Assembly: GCA_965214015.1 (NCBI GenBank) | Contig: CBDCAS010000022.1 | Coordinates: forward strand, 1-64,000 | Length of the DNA stretch: 64,000 nt | Reading direction: 5' to 3' | Source of the DNA: CBDCAS01 sp965214015 | Lineage (GTDB): Bacteria; Pseudomonadota; Gammaproteobacteria; Coxiellales; Coxiellaceae | Notes under the pieces: generated by a model | Told to the model about the DNA's origin: nothing | Seen by the model: the letters and a program-made list of their open reading frames with translations, nothing else | Databases searched by the model: none | Shown: one piece after another, positions 34,825-43,726 of the stretch | Layout of the letters: every line of letters starts with the position of its first letter | Position numbering within the stretch: the stretch's first letter is position 1 | Translations under genes and position numbers: made by a program

Positions 34825-35880
34825 ATGATTCAATTAAACCAGGTTAGTAAAAGTTACAACACCAAAACAGGGACCCTTGTTGCACTAAAAGAGGTGAGTT
34901 TATCGGTACCATTGGGAGGTATTTTTGGTGTTATTGGTCGCAGCGGTGCTGGTAAAAGTACTTTAATTCGTTGTATTAATTTATTGGAACGACCCACTTG
35001 TGGTTCAGTCCAAGTCAATGGTCAAGAGCTCACGACTTTATCAAATCATGCATTGCGTCAGGCACGTCATCGTATTGGCATGATCTTTCAAAATTTTAAT
35101 TTATTATCAACACGCACTGTCTATGACAATGTAGCACTACCGTTACAATTGCTGAAGAAAACACAGCATGAGATTGAGCAAGTGGTGCACCCTTTGTTAG
35201 AGCTTACTGGATTAGAACATCGGGTAGAGGCTTATCCAAGCCAGTTAAGTGGTGGTCAAAAGCAAAGGGTTGCAATTGCTCGTGCCTTATCAACAAAACC
35301 AACGATATTACTTTGTGATGAAATGACCTCAGCTTTAGATCCAGAAACCACTGCTTCTATTTTAGATTTAATCAAAAGCATTCATCAGAAAATGAAGTTA
35401 TCGATTTTGTTGATTACTCATGAAATGCAAGTTATTAAATCCATAGCAGATCAAATTGCAGTGTTAGAGAATGGCCGGATTGTTGAGCAATCTGATGTGG
35501 TCTCATTATTTAAAATGCCCAAAACTAATATTACTAAAACATTTGTTGAATCAGTTTTTAATTCTAAGTTGCCAGTGTTGTTGCAAAAGCAATTACATTC
35601 GGAACGAATGCCAAAAGATCATATAGTAATACGAATCACTTTTAGTGGGCATAAGGCTACAGAGCCTATGATAAGTGAATGGCTTAGACAATTTAGAGTA
35701 TGCATTAATATTCTACAAGCTAATTTAGAGTGTCTACGTGCTGATATGATTGGTATGATGATTGTTACAGTAGCGGGAGAAGTCGACGAAACACAGCGTG
35801 CGATACAGGCATTAAAAGAGAAAAAATTAACATTAGAGGTATTAGGCTATGTCGCTGCAGATGATCCTATTTTTGCTTGA
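34825..35880 (+). CDS. metN: Methionine ABC transporter ATP-binding protein
   Basis: ATPase of the D/L-methionine importer. Walker A is GRSGAGKST, the signature is LSGGQKQRVAIARAL, and Walker B is ILLCDEMTSALDPE. The C-terminal NIL domain (about residues 270-345) senses methionine and inhibits transport. ATG 34825 is preferred over the in-frame TTG at 34822. The gene sits directly behind a SAM-II-like leader, which agrees with its role. Confidence 0.96.
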   Translation: MIQLNQVSKSYNTKTGTLVALKEVSLSVPLGGIFGVIGRSGAGKSTLIRCINLLERPTCGSVQVNGQELTTLSNHALRQARHRIGMIFQNFNLLSTRTVYDNVALPLQLLKKTQHEIEQVVHPLLELTGLEHRVEAYPSQLSGGQKQRVAIARALSTKPTILLCDEMTSALDPETTASILDLIKSIHQKMKLSILLITHEMQVIKSIADQIAVLENGRIVEQSDVVSLFKMPKTNITKTFVESVFNSKLPVLLQKQLHSERMPKDHIVIRITFSGHKATEPMISEWLRQFRVCINILQANLECLRADMIGMMIVTVAGEVDETQRAIQALKEKKLTLEVLGYVAADDPIFA

Positions 35881-36514
35881 ATCGACAGGGCAAACAATCA
35901 GTATGGTGATTGTTTCTTGTGTCATAGCGGTCATCTTAGGCTTACCACTTGGCATTGTTTTGTTAGTGACACGTCAAGGTCAGATTTTGCAAGGCATTAC
36001 AATCAATCGTTTCGTTGCATGGATTGTCAATATAGTTCGTTCGATCCCATTTATTATTTTAATGGTAGCTATTACACCATTGACTCGTTTTATTGTTGGC
36101 ACATCGATTGGTACAATAGCTGCGATGGTGCCCCTTGCTGTTGCTGCCATTCCGTTTTTAGCACGTCTTGTAGAAAGTGCAATGGAGAAAGTACCTGCAG
36201 GTTTAGTAGAAGCTGCCCAATCAATGGGAGCAACACCCATGCAGGTGATTCATTATGTGCTAATCCCTGAAGCGTTGCCAGGTATTATCCGAGGAATTAC
36301 CTTAACTCTAATTACTTTAGTGGGTTATTCAGCAATGGCAGGTGCGGTAGGTGGTGGTGGTCTAGGTGATTTAGCGATTCGCTATGGGTATCAGCGTTTT
36401 GATATCTTTGTGATGATCATCACTATAGGAGTATTGATTGTTTTGGTGCAATTGATGCAATGGATCGGTGATCGTGTCGCGTTCTATGTATCACGTGATC
36501 GTCAACTAAAGTGA
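35849..36514 (+). CDS. metI: Methionine ABC transporter permease
   Basis: Inner-membrane permease of the methionine importer, 221 residues with about five hydrophobic segments. The EAA motif is EAAQSMGATPMQVIHYVLIPEALPGI, which docks onto MetN. ATG 35849 overlaps the metN 3' end by 32 bp; ATG 35861 is an alternative. Translation is probably coupled. Confidence 0.95.
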   Translation: MSLQMILFLLESTGQTISMVIVSCVIAVILGLPLGIVLLVTRQGQILQGITINRFVAWIVNIVRSIPFIILMVAITPLTRFIVGTSIGTIAAMVPLAVAAIPFLARLVESAMEKVPAGLVEAAQSMGATPMQVIHYVLIPEALPGIIRGITLTLITLVGYSAMAGAVGGGGLGDLAIRYGYQRFDIFVMIITIGVLIVLVQLMQWIGDRVAFYVSRDRQLK

Positions 36515-36527
36515 GGTTCTCTAGGTG

Positions 36528-37352
36528 ATGTTTAAAAAATTAGGTTTAGTGATGGTTATTACCTGTATTTTAGGGACTAGTGCTTGCCATCAAAAAGAAT
36601 CACCCAACACGATTAAGGTAGGAGTGATTGCAGGACCTGAAGTAGCATTGATGCGGGTTGCCCAACGAGTCGCAAAACAGCGCTATGGATTAAATGTAAA
36701 AATAGTTGTGTTTAGCGATTATAATCTCCCTAATACGGCACTTGCTGATGGCAGTATAGAGGCGAATGCTTTTCAACATCAACCTTATTTAGAATCACAG
36801 GTTCAAGCCTATGGTTATAAGATCGCTCCAGTGGCCAAAACGTTTTTATATCCTATGGCACTCTATTCTGCTGGTATTCATAAACTATCGCAATTAAAAC
36901 AAGGTGCTATGGTAGGTATCCCTAATGATCCAAGTAATGAGGCGCGTGCTTTATTATTATTGCAAAGTGCTCGATTGATTCGTTTACGTCCTCATGCCAA
37001 TATCAATGCGACACCATTAGATATTGTGAGTAATCCGAAGAAATTACATTTTATTGCATTAGATGCTGCTGAGTTACCTCGTGCACTAAATAGTCTTTCA
37101 TTGGCTGCTATTAATACCAATTATGCACTGGCTGCTGGCTTGTTACTTTCACAGCATATTTTATTTAAAGAAGCTATTAATTCACCTTATGTCGATATTA
37201 TTGCAGTACGTTCAAATGAGGTTCATTTGAAAAAGATAAGAGAATTAATAGCAAGCTACCAATCACAGCCTGTAATCAAGAAAGCAAACACATTATTTGG
37301 TGATGCAGCTGTTCCAGGATTTACCATAGTAGAGAATAATCATGAAAATTAA
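36528..37352 (+). CDS. metQ: Methionine-binding lipoprotein
   Basis: Substrate-binding component of the methionine importer. Signal peptide with a plausible lipobox ending ILGTSAC (Cys20), so it is likely lipid-anchored. NlpA-type motifs include KVGVIAGPEVALMRVA, ANAFQHQPYLESQ and VGIPNDPSNEARALLLLQ. ATG 36528 is chosen over the GTG at 36525. 274 residues. Last gene of the riboswitch-controlled operon. Confidence 0.94.
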   Translation: MFKKLGLVMVITCILGTSACHQKESPNTIKVGVIAGPEVALMRVAQRVAKQRYGLNVKIVVFSDYNLPNTALADGSIEANAFQHQPYLESQVQAYGYKIAPVAKTFLYPMALYSAGIHKLSQLKQGAMVGIPNDPSNEARALLLLQSARLIRLRPHANINATPLDIVSNPKKLHFIALDAAELPRALNSLSLAAINTNYALAAGLLLSQHILFKEAINSPYVDIIAVRSNEVHLKKIRELIASYQSQPVIKKANTLFGDAAVPGFTIVENNHEN

Positions 37353-37367
37353 AAAATACACACGTTA

Positions 37368-37458
37368 GGAACTGTTTACATTAGCTTACCTTGAGGAAAA
37401 GCGTGGAGATTAAGATTCAACACGTTTTATAGCTAGCAGAGTCCATGTAAACAGTCTC
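37368..37458. repeat. Inverted repeat between metQ and ihfB
   Basis: ACTGTTTACAT (37371-37381) and its perfect inverse (37445-37455) enclose 63 bp in the gap between convergent metQ and ihfB. It may be a bidirectional terminator or a miniature element. There is no classic T-run. Confidence 0.4.
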
Positions 37459-37790
37459 TAAAGATCAGCTTCGTTCTCTTCGTCGTCTTCTTTAATCTTG
37501 GTAGTCAAACGACTTTGATCAACACGTTCACGAAGGTCTTTGCCAGGTTTGAAGTGGGGTGTGTATTTTGCTTCTGTATAAACGCGTTCACCTGTTTTTG
37601 GGTTGTGTGCTTTTCGTGGTGGGCGATAATGCAGACTAAAACTGCCAAAACCTCGAATTTCAATACGCCCACCTTTACCAAGATTAGAGCTCATCCGTTC
37701 CAAAATATGGTTAACACTCAACTCAACATCCTTTAGTGACAAAGAGTCTTGTTGACTTGCGATGCGATTAATAAGCTCTGATTTGACCAT
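37458..37790 (-). CDS. ihfB: Integration host factor subunit beta
   Basis: DNA-bending nucleoid protein. MVKSELINRIASQQ at the start and RIEIRGFGSFSLHYRPPRKAHNPKTGE at the beta-arm identify the IHF-beta subgroup of the HU/IHF family. Start set at ATG 37790, giving 110 residues; the extension to 37814 has no family counterpart. An acidic tail (EDDEENEADL) is added after the usual C-terminus. rpsA, a common upstream neighbour, is absent here. Confidence 0.94.
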   Translation of the reverse strand: MVKSELINRIASQQDSLSLKDVELSVNHILERMSSNLGKGGRIEIRGFGSFSLHYRPPRKAHNPKTGERVYTEAKYTPHFKPGKDLRERVDQSRLTTKIKEDDEENEADL

Positions 37791-38019
37791 AGATGCTCCG
37801 AGTACCTGTTTCAATTAATAAAGGCAAGACTTTTTATTATACATAAAAAGAGATAAAAACTTAGCCACTATCTATTTTATTATAGCCCAAAGGCTTAAAT
37901 AAAGTAAACTTCATTTCATTAAATTAAGTAAATTATTAGTTGATTTGAAAAGATTTTTTAGAAAAACTTTAGCGATTGACTTAAGTATAGTACTCAAAAA
38001 TAAGCTATAGTTACACAGT

Positions 38020-38646
38020 TCATTCTATTAATACGGTACAAGGATCTATTGGTTGACCATCTAGCAAAACGATAGAGTTTTTAAGTACGATACGGTGATC
38101 AGCAAATAAGGCCAGTACAGCAGGATAGAGTTGGTGCTCCTGTCTTTGAACGCGTAACTTTAGGCACTCTTCAGTATCGTCAGGGCTTACTGTGAATTTT
38201 GATTGAGCAATTAAAGGGCCTTTATCCAAATCTTTATTAACAAAATGGATACTGGTGCCATGTTCTTTATCATGGTTCTTGAGTACTTTTTGATGTGTAT
38301 GTAGTCCAGGATATTTAGGTAATAATGAAGGATGAATATTAATAATTTTCCCCTCATAGCAACTCACAAAATGGGCTCCTAGGCGTTGCATAAAGCCAGC
38401 TAATACGATTAGATCAGGCTGATAGACTTCTATGTGCTTTTTTAATGCATTGTCAAATGCCTCACGAGAATCAAAATGATGGGAATCAATAATTTGAGTT
38501 GGGATTTGGGCGTTTTTTGCACGTTCTAAACCTTTTATATTCGATTTATTACTGATAACTGCCCTAATATTGATATTAAGCTGGGCATCAATAATGGCTT
38601 GTAAGTTACTACCGTTTCCAGAAATGAGTACGATAATATTGATCAT
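38020..38646 (-). CDS. purN: Phosphoribosylglycinamide formyltransferase
   Basis: Third step of purine synthesis, using 10-formyl-tetrahydrofolate. 208 residues from ATG 38646 (MINIIVLISGNGSNLQAIID), which overlaps the purM stop (ATGA). Active-site IINIHPSLLPKYPG carries the Asn and His. The catalytic aspartate lies in the VNKDLDKGPLI region. Operon purM-purN. Confidence 0.96.
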   Translation of the reverse strand: MINIIVLISGNGSNLQAIIDAQLNINIRAVISNKSNIKGLERAKNAQIPTQIIDSHHFDSREAFDNALKKHIEVYQPDLIVLAGFMQRLGAHFVSCYEGKIINIHPSLLPKYPGLHTHQKVLKNHDKEHGTSIHFVNKDLDKGPLIAQSKFTVSPDDTEECLKLRVQRQEHQLYPAVLALFADHRIVLKNSIVLLDGQPIDPCTVLIE

Positions 38647-39689
38647 TGGAAAACGACAGCCGGTTTTTGATCTGAAGAGTGTACAGTACCTATGACCCAA
38701 GCATTTTCCCCGCTAGCTTTTAGGCAATCTAAAGTTGTACTGACTTCTTTTGAGGATACAATGATGACCATACCAACGCCCACGTTAAAACAACGATACA
38801 TTTCATCATCGGCAACATTACCTTGTTGTTGTAACCATTGAAAAATAGCAGGAGGCTGCCAGCTCTTTTGATTTAAAACAGCTTGAGTTCCTGTTGGTAG
38901 ACAGCGGGGGATATTTTCTAATAAACCACCGCCTGTGATATGCGCTATTCCATGCACATCGACGTGCTTTAGTAAGTTTAAAATGGATTTTACATAAATT
39001 TTTGTAGGTGTTAATAAAGTCTTGCCTAAAGTATGGTGATGGAATTTATTGCTATAATTGGCACCGACTGTGTCAATGATTTTACGAATAAAAGAGTAAC
39101 CGTTAGAGTGTGGACCAGATGAAGCCAAGGCGATAATGACATCGTCAATTTGCACCGTATGGCCGTCGATCACTTTGGGTCGTTCCACAACACCGACGCA
39201 GAAGCCGGCAAGATCATAATCAGAACCGTTGTAAACTCCTGGCATCTCAGCAGTTTCTCCCCCAATGAGAGCCATACCGGCTAGCTTACAGCCTGTGCCA
39301 ATTCCTTTCATGATGTTAATTGATTGTTGAAATTCGAGTTGGCCAGTCGCGTAATAGTCGAGAAAAAATAGAGGTTCAGCACCGTGACAAACGATATCAT
39401 TAGCGCACATAGCGACCAGATCAATCCCAATGGTATCATGATGATTCAAATCGTGAGCCAGTTTCAGCTTGGTACCGACACCATCGGTGCCAGATACCAG
39501 AAGAGGTTGTTTATAATGGGTTGGGATTTGAAAAAAAGCACCAAAGTGGCCAAGCTCGTTGACGATGCCTGACCGATGCGTTTTTTTTGCGATCACTTTT
39601 ATATCATTGATAAGGTGGTTTGCCTTATCAAGGTCAACACCGGCTGCTTGATAGGTGAGATTTTTTTTGGAACGATTATGAATGCCCAT
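38643..39689 (-). CDS. purM: Phosphoribosylformylglycinamidine cyclo-ligase (AIR synthetase)
   Basis: ATP-dependent ring closure giving aminoimidazole ribonucleotide. 348 residues. LTYQAAGVDLDKAN at the start, SGTDGVGTKLKLA, AMCANDIVCHGAEPLFFLDY, GGETAEMPGVY and HITGGGLLENIPR are family signatures. Coupled to purN. Divergent from the DUF2066 gene, a conserved neighbourhood in gammaproteobacteria. Confidence 0.97.
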   Translation of the reverse strand: MGIHNRSKKNLTYQAAGVDLDKANHLINDIKVIAKKTHRSGIVNELGHFGAFFQIPTHYKQPLLVSGTDGVGTKLKLAHDLNHHDTIGIDLVAMCANDIVCHGAEPLFFLDYYATGQLEFQQSINIMKGIGTGCKLAGMALIGGETAEMPGVYNGSDYDLAGFCVGVVERPKVIDGHTVQIDDVIIALASSGPHSNGYSFIRKIIDTVGANYSNKFHHHTLGKTLLTPTKIYVKSILNLLKHVDVHGIAHITGGGLLENIPRCLPTGTQAVLNQKSWQPPAIFQWLQQQGNVADDEMYRCFNVGVGMVIIVSSKEVSTTLDCLKASGENAWVIGTVHSSDQKPAVVFQ

Positions 39690-39822
39690 TTGATCTACTC
39701 TTGTTAGAAAAAAGCGTCATTGTAGTAGAATTATTAGGGCGCTTTCAAGCAAGGGGGATAGATCCTGATGAATCTTCGCAGTATACTAAGATCCAAACAG
39801 GAAAGGAGGGGGAAGCTCCTGC

Positions 39823-40872
39823 ATGCGCCGGCATTTTTTTTATTTGATCTTTTCTGTTTTTTTTGCAGTCAATGTGGCAACAGCTGCGACAGTCTCTCAT
39901 TTAAATATTGCTATGATCCCCGTCAATGGTACCTCATTGGCAGCACGTCAAATCGCATTACCTAAAGCACTAAGCCAGGTATTGGTCAAGCTCAGTGGTA
40001 ATCCCAAGATCATGACTGTCCCTATGATTCAAGAAGCTCTTGGCCAAGTAAATCAGCTGATTCAGAGTTATGATTATCTCAATCAGATCTTGGCAGATCA
40101 TTCTTCACAGTTGATTTTGCGTGTTACCTTTAATGAAACAGCGTTGAAGCAGTTATTGCACAGTTTGGGGCAGGCGACTTGGTCAGACCACCGACTATTA
40201 ACATTGATGTGGATACAAATGGTCAGTCATGGCAATGCGACGTTGCTATCAAGTACTAATGATATATATTTATCACAGGAAGTTCAAAAAACAGCCCAAT
40301 TACGAGGAGTTCCCATTTTATTTCCTACTATGGACTTGCAAGATCAATCCTTGATTAGCTCAAAAGATCCTTTTAATCGATCTTTATTACAACAGGCGGT
40401 GATGCGTTACGGAGCGGATGCAATTTTAGGAGGCTATGTGCGAGAAAATGATCATCAATGGCAGGGGCGTTGGCTCTTATTAGCAAAAGGAGTACCTTAT
40501 CAGTGGGATAGCAAGGCCGATTCCATAGAGATTTTGTTGCAACGTGCTGTTAATGATATGGTGAATTTGATGGCCAATCAGTTGGCAATGGTTGATGACC
40601 AAGCATTACAAACTGATGTGACTTTAGAGGTCAGTCAGGTTAAGAATTTAGAGGATTATGTCACGGTATTATCGATGCTGCGTCATCTTACTCCTGTGGC
40701 AAAGGTAATGACTCGCAAGATGAGTGATTCTGGTGTACTACTGTGCGTTAGGGTAGCAGGTGGTGAACAAGCCTTGTCGAATGCCTTGGCATCAGAGCCA
40801 CATTTTGTGCTTTTAAATCAACCTGGTGCTCTAGAGCACCAGGTTGATTTGTTGTATCGCTGGCAAAGATGA
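39823..40872 (+). CDS. DUF2066 family exported protein
   Basis: 349 residues with a signal peptide (FFYLIFSVFFAVNVATA) and the DUF2066 pattern (ALPKALSQVLVKLSGNPKI; QLILRVTFNETALKQLL). The role is unknown in the family. Position between purMN and hda is conserved. AGGAGG lies about 12 nt before ATG inside a small GGAG/CTCC hairpin. The last 20 codons contain a 36-bp perfect palindrome. Its stop overlaps the hda start (ATGA). Confidence 0.88.
   Translation: MRRHFFYLIFSVFFAVNVATAATVSHLNIAMIPVNGTSLAARQIALPKALSQVLVKLSGNPKIMTVPMIQEALGQVNQLIQSYDYLNQILADHSSQLILRVTFNETALKQLLHSLGQATWSDHRLLTLMWIQMVSHGNATLLSSTNDIYLSQEVQKTAQLRGVPILFPTMDLQDQSLISSKDPFNRSLLQQAVMRYGADAILGGYVRENDHQWQGRWLLLAKGVPYQWDSKADSIEILLQRAVNDMVNLMANQLAMVDDQALQTDVTLEVSQVKNLEDYVTVLSMLRHLTPVAKVMTRKMSDSGVLLCVRVAGGEQALSNALASEPHFVLLNQPGALEHQVDLLYRWQR
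40815..40850. repeat. 36-bp perfect palindrome inside the end of the DUF2066 gene
   Basis: Arms AAATCAACCTGGTGCTCT and its exact inverse meet without a spacer. It encodes LNQPGALEHQVDL in frame, so it is tolerated as protein. As RNA it would form an 18-bp hairpin ending 18-30 bp before the hda start codons. Confidence 0.95.
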
Positions 40873-41567
40873 GTGCCCTAATGAGTTCACAATTAATATT
40901 AGGTCTGAGCTTACGAGATGATGCTACTTTTGCTAACTTTTTTCCAGGGGGTAATGAGTCCATAGTCGCTGCATTAAAAGACTGCATATTAAGTAAAGGA
41001 GAGTCTTTTATTTATCTTTGGGGAGCAGAAGGCGTTGGACGAAGCCATTTATTGCAAGCTTGTTGTCACGAGCTGAGTCCTACTACTTCAGCAGTCTACC
41101 TTGATTTGAATGAATATGGCCACTTTAATCCAGAAATATTAGAAGGCTTGGACCAAGTGGACTTAATTTGTTTGGATAATATTAATGCTGTTTTAAATAA
41201 TGCGCTGTGGGAAGAAGCACTGCTTCACTTTTATAATCGCATACGTGATCAGGATCATTGTTTTATTGTCTCTGGCAGTCATTCACCTACAGGATTACCT
41301 TGTCATTTAGAAGATCTGCGTTCACGTTTAGCATGGGGCCTATCGTTTCAAGTAAAGTCACTCAATGACTCACAGAAACTCACAGCACTTATTATTCGTG
41401 CAAAGAATCGAGGGCTTATTTTGCCAGAAACAGTAGCACAATATTTATTGCATCATAAATCGCGCAACCTAAGCGAGCTGTTTAATATTTTAAATTGTCT
41501 AGAGAAAGCTACTTTAGTGGAACAACGTCGTATCACCATACCATTTGTTAAGTCAGTGATACCATAG
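40869..41567 (+). CDS. hda: DnaA regulatory inactivator Hda
   Basis: AAA+ protein that, with the sliding clamp, stimulates hydrolysis of DnaA-bound ATP and limits re-initiation. A clamp-binding N-terminus (SSQLILGLSL) precedes the Hda-type P-loop WGAEGVGRSHLLQA. Walker B-like is LICLDNIN and the arginine-finger region is DLRSRLAWGL. 232 residues from ATG 40869; ATG 40881 is an alternative start. Coupled to the DUF2066 gene. Confidence 0.93.
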   Translation: MSALMSSQLILGLSLRDDATFANFFPGGNESIVAALKDCILSKGESFIYLWGAEGVGRSHLLQACCHELSPTTSAVYLDLNEYGHFNPEILEGLDQVDLICLDNINAVLNNALWEEALLHFYNRIRDQDHCFIVSGSHSPTGLPCHLEDLRSRLAWGLSFQVKSLNDSQKLTALIIRAKNRGLILPETVAQYLLHHKSRNLSELFNILNCLEKATLVEQRRITIPFVKSVIP

Positions 41568-41578
41568 TGTTAATTGGG

Positions 41579-42766
41579 TTACTTTTTACATGGTTCTAGA
41601 GTAGGTATTGTTCGTACTTGAATGATGCCATCAATCCCCATCATTTGTTTTAATAAATCATCGGATACTTTTTGATTAATATCTATCAATGTATAGGCGA
41701 CTTGATTGCGTGATTTATTAATCATATCAATGATGTTAATACCTGAATTAGAGAGTATCGTAGAAATCTGTGCCACCATATTGGGAACATTCTTATTAAC
41801 CAATGCCATTCGATAACCTTCAGTTCGGCTCATTTTGATATTTGGGAAATTAACCGAATTACTAATATGTCCATTCTCTAAATAGTCCCGTACTTGTTGA
41901 GCAATCATGACAGCACAGTTTTCCTCAGCTTCTTGAGTTGAGGCCCCTAAATGGGGCAGTGATATCACTTTAGGATGGTTTTTAAATTGATTATTGGGGA
42001 AGTCGCAAACATAGCTTCGTACCTCATTATTTTCCAGTGCATTTAGAAGTGCATTAGGGTCCACAATGCCATCGCGAGCTAGGTTAAGTAATATGACTCC
42101 TTTTTTCATAAGGTGAAACTGCTGGTCGCTAATAAAGTGTTTGGTAGCCTCAACAAGTGGGATATGTAAGGAAATAAAGTCCGATTTTTTGAATACTTCT
42201 TCGACCTGTTCTGCTTTCTGTACTGATGATCTAAGTTCCCAAGCATTTTTTACTGTCATAGCTGGATCATAGCCAATCACATTCATGCCTAAGTAACGGG
42301 CTGCATTAGCCACTTTAACACCGATATTGCCCAGCCCAATCACCCCCATTGTTTTTCCAGGTAACTCAAATCCTGAAAAATGTTTTTTGTTTTTTTCAAC
42401 TTGTTCTTTTAAGCTTTGGTCATTGCCTTCAATCTGTTGTACATAGTCTCGTGCAGAGCAAATGTTGCGACAAGCGAGCAGCATTCCTGCAATAACTAGT
42501 TCTTTAACAGCATTTGCATTGGCACCAGGTGTATTGAGAACAGGTATGCCAAGTTCTGTCAGTTTATTAATAGGAATGTTATTAGTCCCTGCACCGGCAC
42601 GACCGATAATACGCACTGACTCTGGCACGTTCATATCGTGCATATTAAAAGAACGAAGAAGAATGCCGTCAGGTGAAGCAATGTGATTATCAATTTTATA
42701 ATTTTTTTCTAGGAATATATTGAGCCCAGGAGTTGCAATATTATTGAGAATTTGGATTTTAAACAT
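41579..42766 (-). CDS. serA: D-3-phosphoglycerate dehydrogenase
   Basis: First step of serine synthesis. 395 residues. NAD-binding GVIGLGNIGVKVANAA at about 140, catalytic Arg and Glu in NLARDGIVDPNAL and ASTQEAEENC, and His in SLPHLGAST. A C-terminal ACT domain (about 320-390) could bind serine. Short type without the extra intervening domain. Divergent from the serB-like gene with 183 bp between, so serine biosynthesis may be regulated from one region. Confidence 0.95.
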   Translation of the reverse strand: MFKIQILNNIATPGLNIFLEKNYKIDNHIASPDGILLRSFNMHDMNVPESVRIIGRAGAGTNNIPINKLTELGIPVLNTPGANANAVKELVIAGMLLACRNICSARDYVQQIEGNDQSLKEQVEKNKKHFSGFELPGKTMGVIGLGNIGVKVANAARYLGMNVIGYDPAMTVKNAWELRSSVQKAEQVEEVFKKSDFISLHIPLVEATKHFISDQQFHLMKKGVILLNLARDGIVDPNALLNALENNEVRSYVCDFPNNQFKNHPKVISLPHLGASTQEAEENCAVMIAQQVRDYLENGHISNSVNFPNIKMSRTEGYRMALVNKNVPNMVAQISTILSNSGINIIDMINKSRNQVAYTLIDINQKVSDDLLKQMMGIDGIIQVRTIPTLEPCKK

Positions 42767-42949
42767 TTTTAACTAGACTACTTTTTAGCTGATGAAAAAG
42801 GCTACAGATTAAAGTTTTTTTTACAAAAAGCAAGTCTATGTTAGAATTAAAAACTTTGTGTCAATAGTTTTAAAAAATTAAAAATCTAAATTCAATGATA
42901 GTTTTAAAAAGTATACACTGTTGTTTTTTTGAGGTAAGGTAGCTATCTT

Positions 42950-43726
42950 ATGAATTTTTCATGGCAAATGCAACAAACATTAGATGCTGTCATTTTTGAT
43001 TGTGATGGAACCTTAAGCCAGTTAGAAGGTATTGATGAACTGGCTGTACAAAATGGAGTAGGGGAAGTAGTTCAATCCCTAACATCAGAAGCGATGATAT
43101 CATCTGGTATGACTCCAGATCTTTATGAAAAACGTTTGAATCTAGTAAAACCACGACAAGATCAAGTGGAAGCATTAGGCAATGCTTATTTTGAGCAATG
43201 TAGTCCTGATGTGGAGTGTGTGGTTAATATTTTACAGAAATTGGGTAAGACTGTTTTTATTATGTCAGCTGGTTTGAAACCAGCTGTCACTATTTTTGCA
43301 GAATCTTTAGGTATTGCTGCCTCTTGCGTGTATGCCGTAGAAGTGAAGTTTGATAATCATGGAAACTATATTGGTTTTAATCCTCATTCTTTATTAACTG
43401 CTGCTCAAGGCAAAAGTAAATTAGTGCAACAAATAAAGTTGCATTATCCCACTCTAATGCATGTGGGCGATGGAATGAATGATGTGGATACTAAAGCATT
43501 TGTCGATCGTTTTGTAGGTTATGGTGGCATTTTCTCTCGCCCGTCGATTCGCGCTCACAGTGATTTCTATATTCAATCAGCTTCACTGGCCCCCATTTTA
43601 GCCTTAGCATTAACACAAAAAGAGGTAGAAAATTTGTTAGAGCCTGATTATTCTGTTTATGCGAAAGGATTGGCATTAATTAAAGGCTCAAAAGTTATGT
43701 TTGCTGAGAGGGAAAATCATGGTTGA
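42950..43726 (+). CDS. serB: HAD-family phosphatase, phosphoserine phosphatase-like
   Basis: 258 residues with the four HAD motifs: FDCDGTLSQ (nucleophile Asp and acid/base Asp), IMSAGLKP, the lysine in AAQGKSKLVQQI, and HVGDGMNDVDTKAF. The cap is of the SerB type (GIDELA near the start). Divergent pairing with serA supports phosphoserine phosphatase, the last step of serine synthesis. Other HAD substrates cannot be excluded. Its end overlaps the hemF start by 8 bp. Confidence 0.8.
   Translation: MNFSWQMQQTLDAVIFDCDGTLSQLEGIDELAVQNGVGEVVQSLTSEAMISSGMTPDLYEKRLNLVKPRQDQVEALGNAYFEQCSPDVECVVNILQKLGKTVFIMSAGLKPAVTIFAESLGIAASCVYAVEVKFDNHGNYIGFNPHSLLTAAQGKSKLVQQIKLHYPTLMHVGDGMNDVDTKAFVDRFVGYGGIFSRPSIRAHSDFYIQSASLAPILALALTQKEVENLLEPDYSVYAKGLALIKGSKVMFAERENHG

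Noticed and set aside
37815..38019. tRNA or small RNA in the gap upstream of ihfB
   Set aside because: Scanned for cloverleaf arms and the GTTCGAATC-type T-loop and saw none. The stretch is only AT-rich.
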